A DNA stretch of 64,000 bases from the NCBI RefSeq assembly GCF_000378305.1, contig NZ_KB899539.1, forward strand, positions 529,854-593,853, given 5' to 3'. How positions within the stretch are numbered: position 1 is the stretch's first letter; each line of letters starts with the position of its first letter. The notes under the pieces were generated by a model, which saw only the letters and a program-made list of their open reading frames with translations, ran no database searches and was not told the DNA's origin. The stretch comes from Thioalkalivibrio sp. ALJ12. Its GTDB lineage: Bacteria > Pseudomonadota > Gammaproteobacteria > Ectothiorhodospirales > Ectothiorhodospiraceae. The position numbers were made by a program, and so were the translations under genes. Below are positions 51,101 to 61,350 of the stretch, piece by piece.

Positions 51101-51244
51101 ATGGACACCCCGTTACTCATCCTGGGCCTCCTGCTGGTCGCCAGCCTGGCCGCATTCTTTACCGGCGTACTGCCCTATCCCATCGGATGGATCATCCTGA
51201 CCATCGCCTTCATCGCACGCTTGCTCTTTCTGGCCGGCCGATAA
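51101..51244 (+). CDS. small two-helix membrane protein
   Basis: A 47-residue protein, nearly all hydrophobic: LLILGLLLVASLAAFFTGVL, PYPIG turn, then WIILTIAFIARLLFLAG. It starts at 51101 with no strong ribosome-binding site and ends 35 bp before the phosphoribosyltransferase gene. Composition supports a genuine small membrane protein; function unknown. Confidence 0.5.
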   Translation: MDTPLLILGLLLVASLAAFFTGVLPYPIGWIILTIAFIARLLFLAGR

Positions 51245-51279
51245 CATCCTTGCTGAAGCCGCGATGGAGAGCGCCCGCG

Positions 51280-51900
51280 ATGTCTGAAGCCCGCAAGATG
51301 CCGGTACAACTGATCAGTGTGGACGCGGTGGTCGACGCCGCGGACCGCCTCGCCCGCCAGATCCTGGACAGCGGCTTCCGGCCGGACACGATCGTCGCCA
51401 TTGCCCGTGGTGGCTTCATGCCGGCGCGATTCCTGTGCGACTTCCTGCAGGTGCACAAGCTGCTGAGCCTCAAGGTGGAGCACTACACCTCCGGCGCCCG
51501 CAAGAAGCAGGCCGCGGCCGTGACGGTGCCGCTGAGTGGTGATGTCCGCGGTGAACGCGTCCTGCTGGTGGACGACGTCAACGACAGCGGCGATACCCTG
51601 GCCGCGGCACGCCCGCATCTGGAGACCTTCAAGCCCAAGGCCGTGCGTACCGCCGTGCTGCACGAGAAGACCACGACCACCTGTCCGGCGGACTTCCGCA
51701 GCCACACCGTCCGCGAGTGGCACTGGCTGCTCTATCCCTGGGCGGTCGTCGAGGACGTCGGCCAGTTCATCCAGCAGATGGACCCGCCGCCCAGCCACCG
51801 TGTGGAACTGATCGAACGCCTGCGCCTGGACTACGGCCTGGAACTGCACCCCGGCGAACTCGATCGCGTGATTCGCTACCACAGTCTCGAGATCCGCTAG
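51280..51900 (+). CDS. hypoxanthine/xanthine-type phosphoribosyltransferase
   Basis: A 206-residue type I PRTase. The PRPP loop is VLLVDDVNDSGDTLAA (near 92), with TIVAIARGGFMPARFLCDFL near 37 and SLKVEHYTSGARKK. It should join a purine base or related compound to PRPP; GGFMPARFL resembles the XGPRT-like group. The ATG at 51280 follows GGAGAG; upstream in-frame codons run into the small membrane gene and are dropped. Confidence 0.85.
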   Translation: MSEARKMPVQLISVDAVVDAADRLARQILDSGFRPDTIVAIARGGFMPARFLCDFLQVHKLLSLKVEHYTSGARKKQAAAVTVPLSGDVRGERVLLVDDVNDSGDTLAAARPHLETFKPKAVRTAVLHEKTTTTCPADFRSHTVREWHWLLYPWAVVEDVGQFIQQMDPPPSHRVELIERLRLDYGLELHPGELDRVIRYHSLEIR

Positions 51901-52026
51901 GCCGAACACCGCTATGGGGTTAAGGGCACCGGCCGAGGCCTCCTATTTTGCTCAGACCCGCCCGTTTTCCTGCCCTCTCGGGCCTACACTCCAGGACAGT
52001 TCAACTGCGTACTGACCGGAGGGCCC

Positions 52027-52680
52027 ATGCGTTTTCGGGACCGTACCGACGCCGGCCGGCGGCTGGCGCAAGCGTTAAACCGCTTCCGCGGTCAATCCGG
52101 CGTGGTGTATGCCCTGCCGCGCGGCGGCGTCCCGCTCGGGGCCGAGGTCGCGCGGCACCTGGATATGCCGCTGGATCTGCTGATCCCGCGCAAGATCGGC
52201 CACCCGTTTCACCCCGAATACGCAATCTGTGCGGTCCCGGAACACGGCGAGCGCGTCTGCAACCCCCGCGAGGAGGAGCGCATCGACCCGGAATGGCTGG
52301 AGCGGGCCGAGGCCCGCGAACGCGCCGAGGCCCGGCGACGACGCGAACTGTACTGCACCACGCCCGCCCCGGACGTCGCTGGCAGACTGGCGATCATCGT
52401 CGATGATGGCATTGCCACCGGCCTGACCATGCGCGCAGCCATCCGCGACGCCCGGCAACGCCACCCCAGCCAGATCGTCGTCGCGATCCCCGTGGCCCCG
52501 GCCGACACGGCGGAGCTGCTCGAGACCGAGGTCAACCACGTGGTAACCCTGGACCGCCCGGTGTACTACCGGGGCTCGGTCGGGTCCTATTACGAATCCT
52601 TCGAACAGACCTCGGACGACGAGGTGATCGACCTCCTGGCCACCGCCCACCGCTCGCGCAAATCCGATGTCTCGCGCTGA
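52027..52680 (+). CDS. phosphoribosyltransferase family protein
   Basis: A 217-residue PRTase-fold protein: VVYALPRGGVPLGAEVARHL near 27, LLIPRKIGHPFHPEYAI, a charged insert, and the PRPP loop LAIIVDDGIATGLTMRAAI near 120. These proteins are often next to or fused with dienelactone-hydrolase-like domains. Here the next gene, of exactly that type, overlaps by 14 bp, so the two act together in some unknown reaction. Confidence 0.87.
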   Translation: MRFRDRTDAGRRLAQALNRFRGQSGVVYALPRGGVPLGAEVARHLDMPLDLLIPRKIGHPFHPEYAICAVPEHGERVCNPREEERIDPEWLERAEARERAEARRRRELYCTTPAPDVAGRLAIIVDDGIATGLTMRAAIRDARQRHPSQIVVAIPVAPADTAELLETEVNHVVTLDRPVYYRGSVGSYYESFEQTSDDEVIDLLATAHRSRKSDVSR

Positions 52681-53314
52681 GCAACACGATGTGACCCTCG
52701 CCCTGGACGGGCGTCCGCATCAGGGGATCCTCGGCCTGCCGGAGACCCCGGCCGGGCTGGTTGTGTTCGCGCATGGAAGCGGCAGCAGCCGCCTCAGCCC
52801 GCGCAACCACCAGGTGGCCCACGTGCTGCAGGCGGCCGATCTCGCCACGCTGATGTTCGACCTCCTGACCGAGACGGAGGATCGCACCTACGAGAACCGG
52901 TTCGACATCCCGCTGCTGGCCCGTCGGCTCGTACAGGCCTGCGAATGGGCCGCTTCGCAACCCCGACTCGCAGGGCTCCCGATGGGCCTGTTTGGCGCCA
53001 GCACCGGGGCGGCGGCGGCATTACAGGCGGCCGCGGCGGCCCCCGATACCATCCGCGCCGTCGTCTCCCGCGGCGGCCGCCCGGATCTGGCGGGCGAGGC
53101 CCTGCCGCGGGTGGCGTCACCCACCCTGCTGATTGTCGGGGGCGACGACACCATGGTGATCGAGCTCAACCGCCAGGCGCAGTCCCGCATGCAGGCCACC
53201 TGCAGGCTCGCGATCATCCCGGGCGCCACTCACCTGTTCGAGGAACCGGGCACCCTGGAGCAAGCGGCCGATCTGGCCACGGACTGGTTTACCCGGTGGT
53301 TGAATCCCGAATAG
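52667..53314 (+). CDS. dienelactone hydrolase-like alpha/beta hydrolase
   Basis: A 215-residue hydrolase: VVFAHGSGSSRLSPRNHQVA (oxyanion region), GLFGASTGAAAAL (GxSxG, Ser near 108), VGGDDTMV (Asp) and GATHLFEEPGTLE (His). The catalytic triad is complete. It overlaps the PRTase gene by 14 bp. The substrate is unknown; the family name does not imply chlorocatechol degradation. Confidence 0.87.
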   Translation: MSRAEQHDVTLALDGRPHQGILGLPETPAGLVVFAHGSGSSRLSPRNHQVAHVLQAADLATLMFDLLTETEDRTYENRFDIPLLARRLVQACEWAASQPRLAGLPMGLFGASTGAAAALQAAAAAPDTIRAVVSRGGRPDLAGEALPRVASPTLLIVGGDDTMVIELNRQAQSRMQATCRLAIIPGATHLFEEPGTLEQAADLATDWFTRWLNPE

Positions 53315-53741
53315 GGAGGGCCGGGTTTCCTTCCAGCAGCACCTTCAATTGGTCCAGGTCCTTCTCCACCGCGCACCGGTCCGAATCAAACTGCTCGTCG
53401 GACATCCCCGGCTGCCGGAAAAGGCTGAACACCAGCTCGCTCCCCTCGCCGTTCGGCAGGACACGCATGGGGTTGTGAACGATCACGCCCGAGGGGAGCT
53501 CGACATCGTGATCCATCACACCGAGATCGTTGGGCGCCGCAAACCGTACCGTCACCCTCCCAACGGGCCCTTCCACGACCCACGCATCCCCCTCCTGTCG
53601 AACCTCCGAACGCGCGAGCCCCTCGGCCCATAACGGGAGATTTCTCGGATCGGAGGCAAAGGCATAGACATCTGCGGGAGTGCGCGCGATGGATACGGTC
53701 AGGTGCAGCACCTCGGCCATGCTGGGCCCGCAGGCGTCCAT
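53289..53741 (-). CDS. SRPBCC family protein
   Basis: A 150-residue helix-grip protein (VLHLTVSIARTPADVYAFASDPRNLPLWAEGLAR; DVELPSGVIVHNPMRVLPNGEGSELVFSLFRQPGMS), a polyketide-cyclase/dehydrase-like type with unknown ligand. The ATG at 53741 lies just after the stop of the upstream VOC gene and uses a GAGGG within it; a second ATG at 53720 is possible. It overlaps the convergent hydrolase gene by 26 bp. Confidence 0.8.
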   Translation of the reverse strand: MDACGPSMAEVLHLTVSIARTPADVYAFASDPRNLPLWAEGLARSEVRQEGDAWVVEGPVGRVTVRFAAPNDLGVMDHDVELPSGVIVHNPMRVLPNGEGSELVFSLFRQPGMSDEQFDSDRCAVEKDLDQLKVLLEGNPALPIRDSTTG

Positions 53742-53742
53742 T

Positions 53743-54222
53743 TCACCGGCCCTCAAAGGCTCGAACCAGGGCCGCGATGTCGAACTTCTTCATCTTCAGG
53801 AACGCCTGCGTGATCCGGGCCAGCGCCGCGGGATCACCGGGCTGCATCATCTCGTCCAGCACCGCGGGGACTATCTGCCAGGACAGGCCGAACTTGTCCC
53901 TCAACCAGCCGCATTCCACCTCCTGCCCGCCATCGGCCGTCAGCTTGTCCCAGTAGTAGTCGATCTCCTGCTGCGTATCGCACTTGACCATGAACGAGAT
54001 CGACTCGTTGAACGGGACCAGCGGACCTGCACTGATGGCCTGGAACTCCTGCCCCAGCACGAAGAAGGTGACGACCTCCACCGAACCGGACGGGGTGCCT
54101 TCCAGGGTGACCGAGCTCTCGACCCACGAGTTCTCGAAGACCGAGGCGTAGAACTCGGCCGCCTCCCTGGCCTGACGCTCGAACCACAGGTGCGGAACGA
54201 GTTTGTGCCGAATGGTCGCCAT
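53743..54222 (-). CDS. PhnB-like VOC (3-demethylubiquinone-9 methyltransferase-like) protein
   Basis: A 159-residue protein of the PhnB/DUF1338-free VOC group: HKLVPHLWFERQAREAAEFYASVFENS, QEFQAISAGPLVPFNESISFMVKCDTQQEIDYYWDKL and CGWLRDKFGLSWQIVPAVLDEMM. The fold is known; activity is not, despite old methyltransferase names. ATG at 54222 follows GGGAGATACGTG. The frame is open on through the MITE-like element to 54588, which is chance readthrough. Confidence 0.85.
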   Translation of the reverse strand: MATIRHKLVPHLWFERQAREAAEFYASVFENSWVESSVTLEGTPSGSVEVVTFFVLGQEFQAISAGPLVPFNESISFMVKCDTQQEIDYYWDKLTADGGQEVECGWLRDKFGLSWQIVPAVLDEMMQPGDPAALARITQAFLKMKKFDIAALVRAFEGR

Positions 54223-54334
54223 CACGTATCTCCCGCAAGGGCCGGGGCCTACTACTCTGACCTTACTCCCACGTGTTGGCTCCCTGCTCGAAGCCGCCCC
54301 GATAGGGACTGCCGACACAAAAACGATGCCCATT

Positions 54335-54365
54335 AGGGAGACACTGACTGAGTGGCGCATTCGCG
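54335..54365 (+). repeat. left terminal inverted repeat, element copy 2
   Basis: 31 bp, perfectly complementary to 54575-54605. Confidence 0.9.
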
Positions 54366-54574
54366 TTGGTACCCCAGGTTTTCCGAGACCAGGCGCGCCG
54401 TGCAAGCGGGTAGTGGTTCTACCCGCAAGCGGCGCAACGCCGGATCGGGGTACCTGGGGTGCCAACCCCGGAGGGGCTCGGCCGCTTTTGCGCGCGCACG
54501 GCGTTGCGGTTCCCTTGTGCAGAATGACTGCACGGCAGTCACCGCGCCTTGTTCGCACGCAAAAGCGACTCGAG

Positions 54575-54605
54575 CGCGAATGCGCCACTCAGTCAGTGTC
54601 TCCCT
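54575..54605 (-). repeat. right terminal inverted repeat, element copy 2
   Basis: 31 bp, perfectly complementary to 54335-54365; VOC codons for VVMQA resume immediately outside. Confidence 0.9.
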
Positions 54606-54999
54606 CAGCGCCTGCATCACCACCCACTCTGCATGGCGCGCCACCACGGTTGCGCCCAGACTCTGCAAACGCGCGACCTCCGCCTCGACCGAGTCGGAGT
54701 CGATATCCAGGTGTGCGCGCGGATTGTGATCCACGCGCTGGATGATGACCTGCACTTCCCCGGGCGGCGTGACGAGCTGGATAAAGCCGCTGGCCGCATC
54801 GAAGTCCTCGGGCATCGGATAGCCCAGTGCGCTGGCCCAAAAACGCGCCTCGGCGGCCAGATCCTCCGTCCGGCAGTCGATCACGATGTTTCCGAGTCGG
54901 CTCTTGTGCATGGTGTCAGGGGGAACACGGCACTCGCGTGCCCCCAAAGACCACCTTCGGTTCGGGAGAACACACTGACGTGCGTGCCCTCCCGCCTCG

Positions 55000-55209
55000 T
55001 TAGCGCGGCTTGCAGGCCAGGCCGAACTCGAAGGTATGGATCTTGAAGCCCTCGGGAAACGCGGCCTTGAGCCGGCGCTCGAACTCGGCGTAGATCTCGG
55101 CCTTGTGCTGCTGCACGTCCCAGTCGCGGCTGTCGCAGTCGACCCCCTCGACGTCCAGCTCCATGTTCAGCTCCAGATCCGGGGCCATTTGCAGTCGGAT
55201 TGTCGGCAT
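55000..55209 (-). CDS. small conserved-looking protein, unknown
   Basis: A 69-residue protein beginning PTIRLQMAPDLELNMELDVEG, with a helical RDWDVQQHKAEIYAEFERRL and a C-terminal FEFGLACKPR. AAGGAGAACCGAG before the ATG is a strong ribosome-binding site. It lies 28 bp after the pyrophosphatase gene on the same strand and is probably co-transcribed with it. No family recognised. Confidence 0.65.
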   Translation of the reverse strand: MPTIRLQMAPDLELNMELDVEGVDCDSRDWDVQQHKAEIYAEFERRLKAAFPEGFKIHTFEFGLACKPR

Positions 55210-55236
55210 CTCGGTTCTCCTTGCGTTTCGCGGGCC

Positions 55237-57294
<2,058 letters not shown>

Positions 57295-57746
57295 GGACTC
57301 CCCCTTCGATACGTCGTGACACAAAACATCCGGGGCGTCGGGCACTCGCGGCGGCCGACAAGCAGGCTGTCGACGCGACACGGCCGCCCGGCGCGAATCC
57401 GGGCATCCGGTTTGTGCTGCCGTCGCGCATCCGCGCGACCGTCGAGGCGCGCGGCCACCGCTGGCGCGGGGCGTACAGCCTCGACAAACGTATCGGGGGA
57501 TGGTGGGTCTGGCCGCAGGACGGCTCGAAGGAAGGACCGCAAAAACCCCTTACAATGCTAGGGAACTTACGTGGTGACTTGCAGGTCGTCAAGCACGATG
57601 GGTGCAAACCGCGTGTGTTCGGCACCTTACAGACCATGGACCGGGGCATACCGTGAGGTGAACTTCATCGGCCGCAGGCGAACGAATAGGTGAAAATCCC
57701 GTAAGATCGTTGACTTACAAAACAAACCGATCAACCAGGCGTTTTG
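57295..57746. other. 452-bp gap between hppA and the HIT gene
   Basis: No convincing gene; open frames here lack ribosome-binding sites and similarity. It must hold the divergent promoters of hppA and the HIT gene. TACAAT at 57551-57556 and TTGACTTACAAA near 57710 are promoter-like but unpaired. Confidence 0.5.
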
Positions 57747-58283
57747 ATGACCAGTGCCACACCCATCAAGGATTGTTACTTCTGCCGCGTCGCGGCCGGA
57801 CTGGCCGATCCCCTCATCTACGAGAACCGCTCGTTCGTCGCCCTGTTCGACACCAACCCGGTCAACCCGGGGCACGCCCTCGTCATCCCGCGGCGGCATG
57901 TGGTTTCCCTTTTCGAACTCAACGAGACCGAACAGTCGGACTACTTCGACGCCATCCATGGCGTACGCCAGGTGATCGAGTCAACCGACCTGGCCAGCCT
58001 GTACCGCAGCATGCTGGTCCGCGAGGACCTGAGCGAGCGCCCCAAGGACCATATCGAAGGCGTGCTGGAACTCCCTTTTCTGGGCAATCCACCCGATGCC
58101 TACACCGTCGGCAACAACGACGGCCGCATGGCCGGGCGGAGCATCGATCACCTGCACGTAATCCTGCTGCCCCGCTACGAGGGCGACGTGGAAGACCCCC
58201 GTGGCGGCATCCGCAACGTGATCCCGGATCGAGCGAACTACCACCGACACGCCCACCCGGGCGTTCGCGCCGACCGCGCCTGA
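57747..58283 (+). CDS. HIT family nucleotide hydrolase/transferase
   Basis: A 178-residue protein with the HIT fold: KDCYFCRVAAGLADPLIYENRSFVALFDTNPVNPGHALVIPRRHV and the motif IDHLHVILLPRY. The nucleophile His (second in HxH) is present, but the third His of HxHxH is Ile. The N-terminal CYFC could bind zinc, though a second pair of ligands is not clear. It should cleave a nucleoside phosphoramidate or polyphosphate. Start is the ATG at 57747 with a weak ribosome-binding site. Confidence 0.85.
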   Translation: MTSATPIKDCYFCRVAAGLADPLIYENRSFVALFDTNPVNPGHALVIPRRHVVSLFELNETEQSDYFDAIHGVRQVIESTDLASLYRSMLVREDLSERPKDHIEGVLELPFLGNPPDAYTVGNNDGRMAGRSIDHLHVILLPRYEGDVEDPRGGIRNVIPDRANYHRHAHPGVRADRA

Positions 58284-58336
58284 CCCAGCCACTCGATCCG
58301 CCCGAACCATGCGACAGGGGCCCGCGCCCCTGATGG

Positions 58337-59080
58337 TCAGTCCGGCATAGCCGACTTACCGGCTGGATCAAACACCCACCTCTCCTCGCCCAGGCGAAAT
58401 ACCAGCTTCCCGTCGGCCCACTCGACCACCTCGTAGTCTCGATGCTCTGGCTCGCGGCCCTCATGCTCGGGGGCACGCACCGGGATCGTGTTCGCTTCCA
58501 CCAAGTCACCCAGCGATTCGCGATCCACGACCGTCAGCGTGCGGTCCCCGGCAGGCCCTTCCTGCGCGAACACCACATGGCGCCCATCGTCGCTCCAGGG
58601 GCCGATCGTGACGCGGCCCCCGTACTGAAACGCCGCGGGGCTCGCCTCGCCGCTGTCCACTCTTACCAACCAGCCGCCGCTGTGAGCGGCACCGCTGGTA
58701 ACCACCGCCACCCAGGCATTGTCCGGGGATGCGTGGGCCTCCCGAAACCGATTCGTTGCTCCGAAGGCGTTCTGCTCGTCCACCTGGATATCGCCGGGCA
58801 GATCTTCAATGCCAAGGAGCGTGGTGCCCTCCACCGTCCGAACAGACTGCTCACCAATGTCCAGCGGCGCGAGCACCGACGCCTCATCGGCCTCTGACGG
58901 TTGATCCTCCTCCCCCGACGGCACGCAACCACTGGTCACGATCAGCGTGACGACGACGCCCGCCGCGAGCCAGGGCGCGATGCGTCGAACAGAGCACCTA
59001 TGCCCGAGCCGCAATGCCCCCGCACCCGATCGCTCCGCCAGCGCATCCTCTCGTTCTCGAATGTTCACCGGACCTCGCAT
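58337..59080 (-). CDS. lipoprotein with beta-propeller-like features, unknown
   Basis: The lipobox is VTSGCVPSG, preceded by RIAPWLAAGVVVTLIVTSGC. The mature part (about 185 residues) has WVAVVTSGAAHSGGWLVRVD, VTIGPWSDDGRHVVFAQEG and VEWADGKLVFRLGEERWVFD, resembling TolB/WD-like strands. The start is unclear: the ATG at 59080 follows GGTGGAGTG but gives a long N-region; a TTG at 59014 after GCGGGGG would give a standard signal. Function unknown. Confidence 0.6.
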   Translation of the reverse strand: MRGPVNIREREDALAERSGAGALRLGHRCSVRRIAPWLAAGVVVTLIVTSGCVPSGEEDQPSEADEASVLAPLDIGEQSVRTVEGTTLLGIEDLPGDIQVDEQNAFGATNRFREAHASPDNAWVAVVTSGAAHSGGWLVRVDSGEASPAAFQYGGRVTIGPWSDDGRHVVFAQEGPAGDRTLTVVDRESLGDLVEANTIPVRAPEHEGREPEHRDYEVVEWADGKLVFRLGEERWVFDPAGKSAMPD

Positions 59081-59300
59081 CACTCCACCATCGACGCACA
59101 CCTGCATCCGGGTCAAACCGCCCGTTCCGGCTAATGCCCAAGCCCGGAGCACGGTGTCACGTGTACCCCAGACAGGCCCGCCCGCCTTGTTTACAGGTGC
59201 GGAATGTGCCGGCAGCGGCTATCTTGTTATCGCGGGACAGGGCAGTCCCGCTGTCGGGCCGGCTGTCACGAGCCCGAACAAGCAACCGCAGGGGGAGAAC

Positions 59301-60584
59301 ATGCCAGGGAAATGGATCGTGGGCGGCCTTGCCGTGGTCGCCGCGGGTATCGGCTACTACCACTACGAAATCCGCCAGGTCGAACAGAAGCTCGACGATA
59401 TGGCGCAGATGCTGGAGCCGCTCGGCACACTGCACTACGCCGGGGTGACTGTCGGCCTGGGCAGCGATCTGCACGTCAACCGGCTCCTGTTCGAGCCGCG
59501 CAATACGGCGATCGGCCGCATGCGGGCCGAACGCATCACCCTGGAAACCGGCAACCTGTGGCAGCTCCTCCGGCTGCGCCACACCCTGGATGCCCGCCGT
59601 CTGCCCCGGCAACTGGGCTTTGCGGTCAACGGCCTGACCCTACCGCCCGGCCTCGCCACCGGCGCGCAGGACGGCATCCCGGCCCTGTGGCTGGACACCG
59701 CCGGCTGCGGCGCCTACCACGCGGCCCCTGCGGACGACCTGCTGGCTGCCCTCGGCTATCGCGACATCCCGCTGGACATGAGCATCCGCTACCATCTCGA
59801 GGAGGACCAGAACCGCCTGACCGTGCACAGCACCTTTGGCATGGGTCCCCTGGGCCTGGGCACATCCACCGCGCATTTCAACATCCAGGCCGCCTCGAAT
59901 CGGGCCCGTGACCTCGCGCCCGCCCTGATGGCCACCTCATTGCAATCCATGACCGTGGATTACGAGGACCGCGGGTACTATCCCGCCCTGATGGAGCTCT
60001 GTGCGGCCGAGATGGACATGGAGCACCGGGACTACCTCAAGCACCACCAGGCGGCCTGGGTCGAAGCCTGGGAACCCCTCGGCCTGCAGCCGGGGCCGCT
60101 GATGATCGAGGCCTATGGCCACTTCATCCAGGAGCCTCGAGGTTACTCCGTGCGCATCGGTCCGATCGACAACCCCGCCCTGCTCTGGGCCGGCCTCGAC
60201 TCCCCGACGCAGTGGCTACGGCAGGTCGAATCCAGCCTGAGCGTGGCCGGCCGGCCCTTTGGGCGCGTCGACCTGCGCCAGGTCACGCCACGCCCCGGGA
60301 GGCTCGCCGCGACACCGAACGCAGGATGGAACGCCACGCCGGCCCTACCATCCGATTCTGCCCGCCACCCGCATTCGGCGCGGGACCCGGTGATCGCGTT
60401 GAACGCACTGGGCGACCACATCGGCCGCAACCTGCAGATCACCCTCGCGGACGGTCGCGCCCGCAACGGCGAGCTGCTCGAGATCGATGAGGGGCATATC
60501 CGCGTACGCCGCCGCATCGGCAGCGGCTACATGGTGATGCCGATCGCCCTGACCGACATCAGCGAGGTACGGCGCCTTCGTTGA
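59301..60584 (+). CDS. membrane-anchored protein with C-terminal Sm-like domain, unknown
   Basis: A 427-residue protein. An N-terminal helix (KWIVGGLAVVAAGIGYYHY) anchors a large periplasmic region with strand-rich repeats (LHYAGVTVGLGSDLHVNRLLFEPRN; RAERITLETGNLWQLL). The last 60 residues (GRNLQITLADGRARNGELLE then IRVRRRIGSGYMVMPIAL) look like an Sm/SH3-type barrel. No family recognised for the main part. The ATG at 59301 has GGGGGAGAAC; in-frame upstream codons are discarded. Confidence 0.65.
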   Translation: MPGKWIVGGLAVVAAGIGYYHYEIRQVEQKLDDMAQMLEPLGTLHYAGVTVGLGSDLHVNRLLFEPRNTAIGRMRAERITLETGNLWQLLRLRHTLDARRLPRQLGFAVNGLTLPPGLATGAQDGIPALWLDTAGCGAYHAAPADDLLAALGYRDIPLDMSIRYHLEEDQNRLTVHSTFGMGPLGLGTSTAHFNIQAASNRARDLAPALMATSLQSMTVDYEDRGYYPALMELCAAEMDMEHRDYLKHHQAAWVEAWEPLGLQPGPLMIEAYGHFIQEPRGYSVRIGPIDNPALLWAGLDSPTQWLRQVESSLSVAGRPFGRVDLRQVTPRPGRLAATPNAGWNATPALPSDSARHPHSARDPVIALNALGDHIGRNLQITLADGRARNGELLEIDEGHIRVRRRIGSGYMVMPIALTDISEVRRLR

Positions 60585-60633
60585 TGCTTTCCCCGCGGCA
60601 ACACGCGGACCGCACCGGAGCAAGACCTCGACG

Positions 60634-61053
60634 TTACGAGGTGGACGCATCCCCTTCGCGGATGACCTCGATCAACGCATTCAGGGCGTCGCTCGCCGTA
60701 AAGATACCCAAAAGGCTCCCGTCTTCTTCATTGACGATAACGCTGCCGATCTTCTTCTCGGACATGGCATAAGCCACCTCGTCCAGGGGCGTGGCTGCCG
60801 ACACCGTCAAGGGGTCGGCTGACATGATATCGGACACGCTAACCTGGCCGATGTCCTCTATCGGCAAGCCCATCACGATGCGCACATCCCGGTCGCTGAC
60901 CAGCCCGACCACCGACCCACCGCGGACCACCGGAAGATGGCGGACCCCATGCTGTTCCATCAATGCCCGAAGATCAGCGATCGTCATGTCTTCGTTCGCG
61001 GTGATCGGGTCGGGGGTCGTGAACTCTTCCACCGGCACACTCTTCGACACCAT
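60634..61053 (-). CDS. two-CBS-domain protein
   Basis: A 139-residue protein made of a CBS pair: TTPDPITANEDMTIADLRALMEQHGVRHLPVVRGGSVVGLVSDRDVR and MSADPLTVSAATPLDEVAYAMSEKKIGSVIVNEEDGSLLGIFTASDAL. Such pairs bind adenosine nucleotides and regulate enzymes or channels in trans. The ATG at 61053 follows AGGAGATGG; an upstream extension of 63 codons is rejected. The partner is unknown. Confidence 0.87.
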   Translation of the reverse strand: MVSKSVPVEEFTTPDPITANEDMTIADLRALMEQHGVRHLPVVRGGSVVGLVSDRDVRIVMGLPIEDIGQVSVSDIMSADPLTVSAATPLDEVAYAMSEKKIGSVIVNEEDGSLLGIFTASDALNALIEVIREGDASTS

Positions 61054-61350
61054 GGCTCCATCTCCTGTCCTCGTCGCAAGCCAGCAGCTCCGGCTCGCCT
61101 CCATCTCTGAATCTAGCAAATCTCCGCAAGCGGTCAGGCCATGAGGTTTTGCTGCGGCTACAGGTCCGATCACGTTATCTGTTCGCCGTTGCTCATGGAT
61201 GTCATCTTCTTCGCTCTTCATCGGTTCCCAATCGACTGCCATTTCTCATGCGATCCAGAAGACCGAACTGGGCTATAACTCATTGAACGGCCTCAGAACA
61301 GGGCTGCAACCCCATTAACCGCACCGGTGCAACAGGAAGGTGGCAGGCAC

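Larger units (their letters stand above)
54335..54605. mobile_element. MITE-like non-autonomous element, copy 2 (271 bp)
   Basis: Perfect 31-bp terminal inverted repeats (54335-54365 and 54575-54605) starting AGGGAGACACTGACTGAGTG. The interior matches copy 1 closely (ACCCCAGGT, GCAAGCGGCGCAACGC, TTGTGCAGAATGACTGCACG), lacking a 28-bp central piece. It carries no gene and is inserted in the 3' part of a VOC gene. No clear target duplication is seen; removal of exactly this unit would rejoin the VOC frame. Confidence 0.88.
54263..54911 (-). pseudogene. VOC/glyoxalase-like gene split by MITE-like element
   Basis: From the ATG at 54911 the protein reads HKSRLGNIVIDCRTEDLAAE, ARFWASALGYPMPEDFDAASG, QVIIQRVDHNPRAHLDID and GATVVARHAEWVVMQA, a normal VOC protein up to about residue 102. 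There the element at 54335-54605 intervenes. On its far side, 54263-54334 encodes NGHRFCVGSPYRGGFEQGAN then TWE and stop, the expected VOC C-terminus. The present frame continues through the element for about 90 foreign codons and stops at its outer border (54333). The original product is therefore lost or altered. Confidence 0.85.

Noticed and set aside
54223-54588. N-terminal extension of the PhnB-like VOC protein through the MITE-like element
   Set aside because: The extension is translated element sequence plus the tail of the split VOC gene; a good ribosome-binding site marks the ATG at 54222.
57313-57656. Plus-strand frame in the hppA-HIT gap
   Set aside because: No ribosome-binding site or recognisable sequence; it starts antisense inside hppA and reads as non-coding.
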